From Paludisphaera rhizosphaerae (GTDB lineage Bacteria; Planctomycetota; Planctomycetia; Isosphaerales; Isosphaeraceae), in NCBI RefSeq assembly GCF_011065895.1, contig NZ_JAALCR010000004.1, positions 62,001 to 126,000 of the forward strand: a DNA stretch of 64,000 bases, read 5' to 3'. Shown piece after piece: positions 9,342-16,700 of the stretch. The notes under the pieces were generated by a model. The model made no database searches. It saw only the letters and a program-made list of their open reading frames with translations, and was not told where the DNA came from. A program made the position numbers and the translations under genes. Position 1 is the stretch's first letter, and each line of letters begins with the position of its first letter.

Positions 9342-10166
9342 ATGCGTCTCGCGACTCACCGCCTCGCCCCGGGCTTGCTCCTCACCGCCCTCCTCTCCTT
9401 CGTTCCCAACGTCCTCGCCGACTTCGACCCTCAGATCGGCCAGGCCGGCTCGCTGGGGATCGCCCAGTCCAGCAACCTGTTCAAGGCCTGGGCGACGAAC
9501 GTGGTCTCGATCGATCGGGGGCCGATGAACGCCGCGAATCCCGGGCTCGGCGACGCCAGTTCTGGCTCATTCCCGGGTCTGATTTCGCTGGGCGACGGCG
9601 GTTCGATCACCCTGAAGTTCGACAATCCGCTCTACGACGGTGCAGGGGCCGACTTCGCCGTGTTTGAGAACGGCTTCCTCTCCGGCGGGCCCGGCCTCGC
9701 CTTCCTCGAACTGGCGTTCGTGGAGGTCTCGACCGACGGCGTGAACTTCTTCAGGTTCGACGCCACGTCGCTGACCCAGACCGACACGCAGGTCGGGGGC
9801 TTCGGGCTTCTCGACGCCAGCAAGATCAACAACCTCGCCGGGAAGTACATCTCGGGTTACGGGACAGGCTTCGACCTCGCGGAGTTGGCGGGACGCTCGC
9901 CGCTGCTGGACGTCAACAACATCAACTACGTCCGGATCATCGACGTCGTCGGCTCAATCGACCCCGCCTACGGCAGCTATGACGCCTTCGGCCACCTGAT
10001 CAACGACCCGTTCACCACGCCGTTCGCGTCCTCGGGGTTCGACCTCTCCGCGGTCGGCGCAATTAACGTCGCCTCCGTCCCCGAGCCGGCGAGCCTCGCC
10101 ACGGCCGGGATCGGGGCAACGATCATGGCCGTGGCGTTGCGGTCGCGACGGCGTCGCGACGCGTGA
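9342..10166 (+). CDS. Secreted PEP-CTERM surface protein, B12-riboswitch controlled
   Basis: The ATG at 9342 follows AAGGA by about 8 nt. The 274-residue product has a signal peptide (to about residue 26), a beta-rich body and a C-terminal sorting tail: Pro-Glu-Pro near residue 247, a hydrophobic segment and an RSRRRR basic end. That tail is the PEP-CTERM signal for exosortase-dependent anchoring. The body contains GDGGSITLKFDNP and GADFAVFENGF, a pattern I recall from secreted proteins encoded near B12 transport genes in other phyla; this recollection needs a search. Because the only regulatory element upstream is a cobalamin riboswitch, a role in capturing B12 or corrinoids at the cell surface is the leading inference. 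No TonB-type receptor gene is adjacent. Confidence 0.85.
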   Translation: MRLATHRLAPGLLLTALLSFVPNVLADFDPQIGQAGSLGIAQSSNLFKAWATNVVSIDRGPMNAANPGLGDASSGSFPGLISLGDGGSITLKFDNPLYDGAGADFAVFENGFLSGGPGLAFLELAFVEVSTDGVNFFRFDATSLTQTDTQVGGFGLLDASKINNLAGKYISGYGTGFDLAELAGRSPLLDVNNINYVRIIDVVGSIDPAYGSYDAFGHLINDPFTTPFASSGFDLSAVGAINVASVPEPASLATAGIGATIMAVALRSRRRRDA

Positions 10167-10199
10167 ATGAGAACGGCCCGGCGGCGGTGGATAGGTCCA

Positions 10200-10391
10200 C
10201 AACGGCCTTCCCCCCATGCGGGGGAAGGTGGCCCAAAGGGCACGAATGGTTCTCAGTTCTCAGTTGAGAGAGAGGAGAGTAAGTACGTTCCCTCGGTCGA
10301 GAACTGAGAACTGCCAACTGAGAACTCTACGGCGGTCATCCCCCCCATCTGACCGCTTCGCGGTCTGTCTTCCCCCGCGAGGCGGGAAGAC
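10200..10391. repeat. Dispersed two-module intergenic hairpin repeat, copy A
   Basis: The left module (about 10200-10240) contains GGCCTTCCCCC and GGGGGAAGGTGGCCC hairpin arms. The right module (about 10332-10391) contains TGACCGCTTCGCGGTCTGTC followed by TTCCCCCGCGAGGCGGGAAG. Between the modules lie AGTTCTC-type heptads in inverted orientation (10249-10327). Related copies sit at about 16.5, 21.6 and 29.7 kb. The repeat fills the gap between two convergent genes. Confidence 0.7.
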
Positions 10392-10418
10392 TGTCGGATC
10401 GCGCCCCTCAGCTTTCTC

Positions 10419-10856
10419 TCAAACCTCGGAGGTCGCCGGTTCCTCGGCTTCTTCCAGGTCGTCGCCGTAAAACTCGAAGAAGCCCTGGCCGGCGAGCGAG
10501 TCGGCCATGGCTTTTCGGACGGTCTTGAGCTGGCCGGCGAACCGGATGTACTCGTCGACCAGGCGATTGCGGCGATCTTCGGACATCTGGAGGATGTCCG
10601 TGTAGTAGCGACGGTTCCGCCGCTTGTCGCGGAAGCTCCACAACTGCTTGATCCGCCGGCCGACGCGTTCGTCGTCGTATTCCAGGAGCCGAGCGTACTG
10701 GCGGGCCTTCATCTTCTTGGCGAAGGCGATCAGCTCAGCCTCGGATTCATACCCGCCGATCGTCTCGATCCAGTCGACGATCTGCTCGGTGACCAGGCGC
10801 GGCCCTTTTTCCTCGCAGAGTTCCTTGAGGCTGGCGACGATCTCGGCAGGTCCCAT
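10419..10856 (-). CDS. Conserved hypothetical protein, charged and helical
   Basis: The ATG at 10856 follows GGGAG by about 8 nt; an in-frame TTG five codons upstream is the alternative. The 145-residue product has no signal peptide or membrane segment. It is rich in Arg, Lys and Glu with helix-like periodicity (for example ARQYARLLEYDDERVGRRIK) and ends in an acidic tail (DDLEEAEEPATSEV). I do not recognise a family. The acidic C-terminal tail after a basic helical body would suit a nucleic-acid or ribosome-associated protein, but that is speculation. It is transcribed alone, convergent with the PEP-CTERM gene. Confidence 0.65.
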   Translation of the reverse strand: MGPAEIVASLKELCEEKGPRLVTEQIVDWIETIGGYESEAELIAFAKKMKARQYARLLEYDDERVGRRIKQLWSFRDKRRNRRYYTDILQMSEDRRNRLVDEYIRFAGQLKTVRKAMADSLAGQGFFEFYGDDLEEAEEPATSEV

Positions 10857-10898
10857 GCGCGGGTCTCCCAATCGACCGAACCGATGCGCGCGATATTC

Positions 10899-11036
10899 GA
10901 CACTCCTCGCTCAACGCCACCAGCATCCGCCGGAAGCCATTTCTGGATTGAGGGTTTGGAATCGGTTCATAACCACGCAAGCATGGCCATGGCACCCCAA
11001 TCCGTCCTTCTTCGATGGTGTTGAGCGAGGAGTGTC
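10899..11036. repeat. Intergenic element bounded by 17-bp perfect inverted repeats
   Basis: GACACTCCTCGCTCAAC (10899-10915) recurs inverted at 11020-11036 (GTTGAGCGAGGAGTGTC). The flanks are partly similar too (GATATTC outside the left arm, GATATTC outside the right). The element is about 140 bp, without coding capacity, and lies in the 305-bp gap between two minus-strand genes. It could be a small MITE-like element or a large hairpin; no target-site duplication is evident. Confidence 0.5.
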
Positions 11037-11161
11037 CGATATTCCGTGATTGAAGTCGATTGTAGGCGCGCGCATGTCCCCTGTCGATGGACTTCCGTGC
11101 AGATTCTTGCATAAACTGCTGTATCAGCGGTCATTCAGGCGACAGACTCCGCCGGACCCGA

Positions 11162-14100
11162 TCATTTTCCGTTTCCGGTCGGCCGATCCACCTCGACGAC
11201 CACGTCGCCGACGTCCACCGGCTGGGCCTGGTCCCCATCGGGAACGTCCACAGCCTTACTCGTCCTCGTAAGAAACGTCGGTAGTGGTGTCGCACCAGGC
11301 GGGATGGACCCGCTGGTATCGGCGATTAATTCGTAGGCGCCGGGCGGGACGTCATCAATGCGGAACCGGCCGTCCGCATCCAGGCCCGATCCGTACTGGA
11401 CGAGCACCGGAAACCCCGCGCTCCCTAGCCGCAGCACCAGCAGCATCTCGCGCGAAGGTGGTTGAGTGAGGACCACGGGTTTGAGCCGTGTCCAATCAAC
11501 GGCCTTGCCGTCTCGCGCGACCAGCCGACCCACGACGGGCCGACCTGAGCCCCCGATCGTGGCCTGAGACACCTTCCCTGCCTCAACGACGACCGGAACC
11601 ACCCAACAAAGCCTCGACGAGGAACTGTCGGAGTTCGTCGAGCCGATCAGTCGACAGACCTGACCCGGCCCGGGAGGGACCCAGGAGAACGAGAAGCGAC
11701 CCTCCGCATCGGTCTGAGCCACAGCGTCAAAGTCCACCCGTCGCGATGGCCCCGGAGGCCGTTCCCGCATATAGCGGACGGTTACGCCTTGCGCCGGACG
11801 TCGCCCGACGAGCACCTTCCCCTCGATCCGCCCCCACGCAGACATCTTGAGGGTATGCGTCGCGGCGAACTCCTCGGCCGACGCCTGAGCCACTCCAGCA
11901 TCCGCGACCGCTGCGAGTTCATAATCGCCCGAGGGAATCGGGAGTGCGAAACGCCCCTCAGGGTTGGTTCTCACAATCTCCGTCTCGCCTCTCCGACTGA
12001 AAGCCGGCCCCTCGACCGCGACCGAACTCGAACCACGCGACGCGACCTCGACTCCGGCCGCCGGCTTGCCGTCGGGCCGTAGCACCACCCCTTCAAGCTG
12101 GCCGCCGGTCTCCAGCGCGAAGTCCTCCGTGACCACCCCCTCATCAGGTTGGAAGACTCGGGAAACCACGGGTTTGTACCCGGGCGCCTCAACCCGAAGC
12201 GCCCGGCCCTTGTACGGTATATCCGTCTTCACCTCATATCGACCGTCCGAGAACGTACGCAGATCATTCCGCAGCCATGAGGGTTCAGGCTGGCCCGAGG
12301 AGATGTACCCGGGGAGGACGGTGAATTGGGGGATCGACCGTCGGGTGACTGCATCGACGACGGACCCGGAGATCGCAAGGGTAGGATTCATCACCACGAC
12401 CTGCTCGGCGTCGCCGGCCTTCATGGGTGTATCCTCGCGATACATGTACCCCTCGCGATAGAAGGTGAACTGGACCGTATCGTCCGGGGCGTTCTTCCAG
12501 ACGAACCGGCCGTCCGCGTCGGACTTCATCACGCCGATCCTGACCCAAAGCTGTTTTCGACCGCGCCAGGTGTTCGGCTGGCAGCTCACTCCCTCGATGG
12601 GCTTCCCCTGCTTGTCGACGACGCGCCCGCGAATCGTCGCGGCGGGACCAAGCCGGATCTCCACAGGAGGAGTCGCATCCTTCTCCATGACGTCGACGTC
12701 CTGGACCTGGACGCTGAAGCCTTCAGCCAGGACGACGAGAAACGACGGCTCCGGACTGAGTTTCCGAAGAGAAAACATGCCGGCGGCGTCGGTTTCTGCT
12801 CTCGGCGCAACGACGGAGGTTGGGAAGTGCTGCAAACCCAACGCCACCTTTGCCGCTGCCACGGGCTTGCCGTCTGGCCCGACAACGCGCCCCGACACCG
12901 TCGCTCCCTTCGTCAACGTCGTTTTGAAACCGGGATCGGCACGGCCTGCTCGATAGTCGGGGTGCTTGACGCCGACGTTGACGCGGTCGATGACCTCAGG
13001 AGCCTCATCAGTCCGCCAATGCCCCTGGGCGTCTGTCTTGACGCTGGCGAAATCGAACGAGAACGAGCCAGGGCCCCCTACGGCCGACATACTCAAATCG
13101 ACCGAAGCCCCCTCGATCGGCGCTCCGGTTTCGTCGACGACCTCGCCGACGAGCGTTCGGCCTCTTGCAAGCCGGAACTCCTGGGACTCGGGAATGACGA
13201 TCGTCTGAAAGGAGTCGACCCACCGCCAGAAGGGGACCGCCACGAAACCGGGCTTCCGAAGGAGCAAGTAGAAGCTCCTCAGGTCGACTCCCGTTGGGTA
13301 CTCAACGGCCAGGGCGCCGTCGGGTCCGGTGATCAAGTTGGCGACGGCCGGCCGTTTCGCCCCATTCACTTGTTGCCTGTACTCGACGGCCACCCCAGGC
13401 AAGGGCTCGCCGGTCGCAGCGTCGACGACGCGGATGGTCATGGTTTTCTTCCCGGGCTCGTCAGCCTTCTTCGAGGCGGCCGGAGGAGGTTCCTCCTGAG
13501 CGCGGATTACGGCCGCGCCGCCGATGAGCGCGGCGAAGACGGCGGAGACGAGAAACGCGGGCATGACGAGCCTCCTGGGTAGTGGTGCACGGTAGACGAA
13601 TCGCTGGAGCGAGGCGATCCGGCGGCGGACGTCGCAGGCGCGGGCCATCGCCAGGCCATGGGCGGGGGGCGAGGCGTTCGCTCGCAAGGCCAGGCGGGCG
13701 AGCGCCCGGCCGTAGGTCGCCACGTCGCCAAGGCGGTCGACGGCCACGGCGTCGCAGACGGCGTCGCAAGCCGCCGCGTGCGACTGCCGCATTCGCCAGG
13801 CGAGCGGATGGAACCACAGGCCGATCGACGCCAAGTGCAGCGCGTCGTTCCAGACGAGGTCGCCGTTGCGCACGTGCGTTAGTTCGTGAACCAGCACGGC
13901 ATCCAGGTCGGGCCCCAGCGCATCGAGCCCCATCCCCGCCGGGAGCAGAACCACCGGGCGCAACAAGCCCGTGAGACAGGGCGAGGCGACCTCGGACGTC
14001 GCGACGACCCGCACACGCCTCCTCACGCCCAATCGCGAGGCCGCATCGCGGCAGGCGTCTCGCACCGCTTCCGGCGCGTCCTCCGCACGCCTCACGACTC

Positions 14101-14554
14101 GCGACAACCGCCACGCCCCGATCGCGAACCGAAGCCCGAAGACGACGACCCCGCCGAGCCAGACGGCCGGCAGCCAGGCCGACGAATGGAAGGTGGGGGA
14201 CGGCGGAGCGGGAGAAAGCACGAGCCGATCCGCGAACGCATCAACGGAATCGGGCGTGATGAAGACGGGCGTCGGTGCGGCCGACGACGTCGAAGCGACA
14301 CTCATCGGCTGGGGCGTTGTTCGAAGCGGCGAGGCGACGCGCCAGGTCACCAGGGGCGGCGCGGTGGCGAGCACGACGACGGCAGCCAGGCCCACGACAG
14401 CCGCTCGCCAAACCAGGACCCGCCAGCGAGGGTTCGCCCGCGACAGCCCCCACGTAGTCAGCCAGGCCGCGAGGAGAACGGCCGTCGCCTTCAGGACGAG
14501 GATCGCGCCAACGGGAGCGTCGGCCAGCCGGGTGAAATCGGGCATGGCGTTCAT
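11162..14554 (-). CDS. BlaR1-like M56 peptidase with carboxypeptidase-regulatory-like repeats
   Basis: This 1130-residue membrane protein has hydrophobic segments near residues 14-36, 48-64, 128-146 and about 336-352. The zinc-protease motif HELTH is at 223-227 in an M56 (BlaR1/MecR1) peptidase domain. After about residue 365 come many beta-sandwich carboxypeptidase-regulatory-like units with phrases such as GRVVGPDGKPVAAAKV. BlaR1-type proteins are signal-activated proteases that relieve repression by a partner BlaI. Here ATG 14554 overlaps the stop of the blaI-like gene (ATGA), so the two are translationally coupled. The usual penicillin-binding sensor is replaced by these beta-sandwich repeats, so the signal is probably not a beta-lactam. 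Confidence 0.88.
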   Translation of the reverse strand: MNAMPDFTRLADAPVGAILVLKATAVLLAAWLTTWGLSRANPRWRVLVWRAAVVGLAAVVVLATAPPLVTWRVASPLRTTPQPMSVASTSSAAPTPVFITPDSVDAFADRLVLSPAPPSPTFHSSAWLPAVWLGGVVVFGLRFAIGAWRLSRVVRRAEDAPEAVRDACRDAASRLGVRRRVRVVATSEVASPCLTGLLRPVVLLPAGMGLDALGPDLDAVLVHELTHVRNGDLVWNDALHLASIGLWFHPLAWRMRQSHAAACDAVCDAVAVDRLGDVATYGRALARLALRANASPPAHGLAMARACDVRRRIASLQRFVYRAPLPRRLVMPAFLVSAVFAALIGGAAVIRAQEEPPPAASKKADEPGKKTMTIRVVDAATGEPLPGVAVEYRQQVNGAKRPAVANLITGPDGALAVEYPTGVDLRSFYLLLRKPGFVAVPFWRWVDSFQTIVIPESQEFRLARGRTLVGEVVDETGAPIEGASVDLSMSAVGGPGSFSFDFASVKTDAQGHWRTDEAPEVIDRVNVGVKHPDYRAGRADPGFKTTLTKGATVSGRVVGPDGKPVAAAKVALGLQHFPTSVVAPRAETDAAGMFSLRKLSPEPSFLVVLAEGFSVQVQDVDVMEKDATPPVEIRLGPAATIRGRVVDKQGKPIEGVSCQPNTWRGRKQLWVRIGVMKSDADGRFVWKNAPDDTVQFTFYREGYMYREDTPMKAGDAEQVVVMNPTLAISGSVVDAVTRRSIPQFTVLPGYISSGQPEPSWLRNDLRTFSDGRYEVKTDIPYKGRALRVEAPGYKPVVSRVFQPDEGVVTEDFALETGGQLEGVVLRPDGKPAAGVEVASRGSSSVAVEGPAFSRRGETEIVRTNPEGRFALPIPSGDYELAAVADAGVAQASAEEFAATHTLKMSAWGRIEGKVLVGRRPAQGVTVRYMRERPPGPSRRVDFDAVAQTDAEGRFSFSWVPPGPGQVCRLIGSTNSDSSSSRLCWVVPVVVEAGKVSQATIGGSGRPVVGRLVARDGKAVDWTRLKPVVLTQPPSREMLLVLRLGSAGFPVLVQYGSGLDADGRFRIDDVPPGAYELIADTSGSIPPGATPLPTFLTRTSKAVDVPDGDQAQPVDVGDVVVEVDRPTGNGK

Positions 14555-14943
14555 CGCCGCTTTCCTCCCTCGTTCGACGTCGGCCGATCGTCCTGCTCGT
14601 CGGCCAGTTTCCGGAGCGCGATCAGGTCGTCCTCGCTGAGCTTCTCCGACCGGATGATGTTCAGCACGAGGTTCTCAACCGAGCCGCCGCAGTACGCGTC
14701 CACCAGCTCGCCGAGCATCGTCCGAAAGGCCGACTTCCGCCGCGTCGACGGCTTGTAATAGAACGCCTTGCCGACCAGCCGACGCGTGACGTGCCCCTTC
14801 TCCAGCAACGTCGAGAGATGGGATCGCAGGGCCGGATTCTTGATCGGCTCCGGGAACCGCGTCTGCAACTCGGCCGGCTTCATCTCGCCGTGCTCCCAGA
14901 GGAGCCGCATCACCTTCAACTCGCCCTGAGTCAATCGCGCCAT
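14551..14943 (-). CDS. BlaI/MecI/CopY-family transcriptional repressor (copy 1)
   Basis: The 130-residue winged-helix protein (MARLTQGELKVMRLLWEHGE start) matches the BlaI family in length and in its N-terminal DNA-binding pattern. A C-terminal dimerisation and cleavage region follows. ATG 14943 has GGAGGTG immediately upstream at good spacing; earlier in-frame codons would run through the operators. The gene precedes and overlaps the M56 peptidase by 4 bp. Two 9-4-9 palindromes just upstream are the expected autoregulatory sites. By family analogy, proteolysis initiated by the M56 partner inactivates it and induces the operon. Confidence 0.92.
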   Translation of the reverse strand: MARLTQGELKVMRLLWEHGEMKPAELQTRFPEPIKNPALRSHLSTLLEKGHVTRRLVGKAFYYKPSTRRKSAFRTMLGELVDAYCGGSVENLVLNIIRSEKLSEDDLIALRKLADEQDDRPTSNEGGKRR

Positions 14944-14955
14944 CGTCCACCTCCG

Positions 14956-14977
14956 ATCTGCAGACCGTACTGCACAT
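14956..14977. promoter_or_regulatory. Operator O2 of blaI/M56 operon (imperfect 9-4-9 palindrome)
   Basis: ATCTGCAGA, four bases, ACTGCACAT: seven of nine positions are symmetric. Its centre is 42 bp (about four helical turns) from that of the perfect site at 14998-15019, and it lies next to the ribosome-binding site of the blaI-like gene, where bound repressor would block transcription. Confidence 0.75.
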
Positions 14978-14997
14978 TGACGCGCCGATCCAGAGAA

Positions 14998-15019
14998 ATG
15001 TGCAGAAGAATCTGCACAT
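14998..15019. promoter_or_regulatory. Operator O1 of blaI/M56 operon (perfect 9-4-9 palindrome)
   Basis: ATGTGCAGA, AGAA, TCTGCACAT forms a perfect 22-bp inverted repeat in the divergent promoter region between the blaI-like gene and the diheme cytochrome-like gene. Size and position fit a BlaI-family dimer site. It may also affect the divergent gene, whose start codon is about 100 bp away. Confidence 0.8.
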
Positions 15020-15116
15020 CGAATCCCCGTGCGCAGCGGCTTGCCCGCGAGGCGGCGGCGTGTAGAATCAACCGGTGAACGGAAACCCATCGAATCGACC
15101 CCATCGATCGAAAATC

Positions 15117-16478
15117 ATGAGTACCGACTTCGCGAAACGCCGCTCGCTCATGGTCCTGCTCGTCGCGGCAGCCTTTTCCACGTCGACTACGGCGGGGGAA
15201 CCGCCCGATCCGGCGGCCGTCGAGCGTGGGCGGAAGGCGATGGAGGGGCGGCAGTTCCTCAACGCGGAGTGGTCGGACGCCGCCTTCAAGGGGGTGGCGA
15301 AGTTCTGGGGCGAGCCCGCGCCCGATCCGGACGTCGATCCGGACGGCTATGCCCGGGCCTTCGCCAAGCGATACGGGTTCCACCCCGCGCCCTTCCCCAA
15401 CGACGGCCTGCCGATGGGGCTGAAGCGATCGACTAAGGCCGACGGCAAGACGCGGGGGATGCAGGTCGACTGCCTGGTCTGCCACGGGGGATCAATCGGC
15501 GGGAAGAGCTACGTCGGGTTGCCGAACACGCAGATCGATTACGCGGGTTTCTTCCCCGACCTCTTCCGGGCCGACGGCCGCCGCCTGCCGATCCTGCCGT
15601 TCGTCCTGAACACCTCGCGCGGAACGACCAACGCGGGGATGATGTCGGTCGCCTTGATGGCCTTCCGCAATTCCGACCTCTCCCTGCGCAGGTTCCCGAT
15701 GGCGATGGGCACGAACCTGCCCGAGCTGGACGCCCCGCCGTGGTGGGTCCTCAAGTATAAGACGACGATGTACTACGACGGCCGGACGCCGGCGGGGTCG
15801 GTCCGCTCGATCATGCAGTTTCTGCTCGCTGAGAAGACGGCCGACCAGTTCCGCGAGTTGGAGCCAGCCTTCGCGGACATCCACGCCTATCTGCTCAGCA
15901 TCGAGCCGCCGAAGTATCCCTTCGCCGTCGACGCCGACGCGGCCGCGCGCGGTCGGGCCGTCTTCGAGGAATCGTGCGCGAAATGCCACGGCGCCTACGG
16001 CGAACGGGTCGACTACCCGAACGTCGTCGTTCCGCTGGACGTGATCAAGACCGACCCGGCGCGGATCGAGGGGCTCTCCGAGCTGTCCGTCAACCACTAC
16101 AACTCGACGTGGTTCGCCGAGCGGCATCCGGTCGACGTCGACGCCGAGCGTGGATATCAGGCGCCGCCGCTCGTGGGGATCTGGGCGAGCGCGCCGTACC
16201 TTCACAACGGCTCAGTCCCCACCTTGCGGGCCCTGCTCGACTCGCGTCTCCGTCCCCGGCGCTATCTCCGGCCGCCGTCGACGGATTTCGAGCATTACGA
16301 CCAGCGCGACGTGGGCTGGAAGTTCGTCGAGGCCCCCGACGGCCCGCCCGATCCGAAAGACCCGCGCAGGGTCTTCGACGCCTCACGGTATGGCCTGGGC
16401 GTGGGCGGTCACACCTTCGGCGACAAGCTCAGCGAGGCCCAGAGGTCTGATCTGATTGAGTATCTCAAGACGCTCTGA
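15117..16478 (+). CDS. Secreted diheme c-type cytochrome-like protein
   Basis: The 453-residue protein has a signal peptide (to about residue 27). Two heme-attachment motifs are visible: CLVCH (residues 119-123) and CAKCH (287-291). The C-terminal half carries the PPLVGIWASAPYLHNGSVPTL pattern seen in the di-heme cytochrome peroxidase/RoxA-like superfamily. It is expected in the periplasm, passing electrons or acting on a small oxidant; the substrate is not evident. ATG 15117 was chosen because it directly precedes the signal peptide; a GTG 42 nt upstream is possible. It diverges from the blaI operon and shares its operator region. Confidence 0.82.
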   Translation: MSTDFAKRRSLMVLLVAAAFSTSTTAGEPPDPAAVERGRKAMEGRQFLNAEWSDAAFKGVAKFWGEPAPDPDVDPDGYARAFAKRYGFHPAPFPNDGLPMGLKRSTKADGKTRGMQVDCLVCHGGSIGGKSYVGLPNTQIDYAGFFPDLFRADGRRLPILPFVLNTSRGTTNAGMMSVALMAFRNSDLSLRRFPMAMGTNLPELDAPPWWVLKYKTTMYYDGRTPAGSVRSIMQFLLAEKTADQFRELEPAFADIHAYLLSIEPPKYPFAVDADAAARGRAVFEESCAKCHGAYGERVDYPNVVVPLDVIKTDPARIEGLSELSVNHYNSTWFAERHPVDVDAERGYQAPPLVGIWASAPYLHNGSVPTLRALLDSRLRPRRYLRPPSTDFEHYDQRDVGWKFVEAPDGPPDPKDPRRVFDASRYGLGVGGHTFGDKLSEAQRSDLIEYLKTL

Positions 16479-16511
16479 TCCGACCATTTCAAAAGTACTT
16501 AGCGAGCGTCC

Positions 16512-16674
16512 CAACGTCTTCCCCCCTGGAGGGGAGAAGATAGACCGCGAAGCGGTCAGATGAGGGGGATGACCGGCGTCGGAGCTCTGAATACGGTTCG
16601 CATTCAGAGCCTTCTGGACCTCCACCCCTCATCCGGCCCTTCGGGCCACCTTCCCCCTCAAGGGGGAAGGTCGA
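16512..16674. repeat. Dispersed two-module intergenic hairpin repeat, copy B
   Basis: Module one (about 16512-16580) has TTCCCCCC/GGGGAGAA arms followed by AGACCGCGAAGCGGTCAGAT. Module two (about 16624-16674) has CCGGCCCTTCGGGCC followed by CCTTCCCCCTCAAGGGGGAA. Between them GCTCTGAAT and ATTCAGAGC form another hairpin. The repeat occupies the convergent gap between the cytochrome gene and the next CDS. Confidence 0.7.
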
Positions 16675-16700
16675 TAAGTGCGCACCTATGGGACGGCGAT

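Noticed and set aside
10200-10391. Possible CRISPR array from repeated AGTTCTC/AACTGAG units
   Set aside because: Units are 7-14 bp, inverted and irregularly spaced, without uniform spacers or cas genes nearby.
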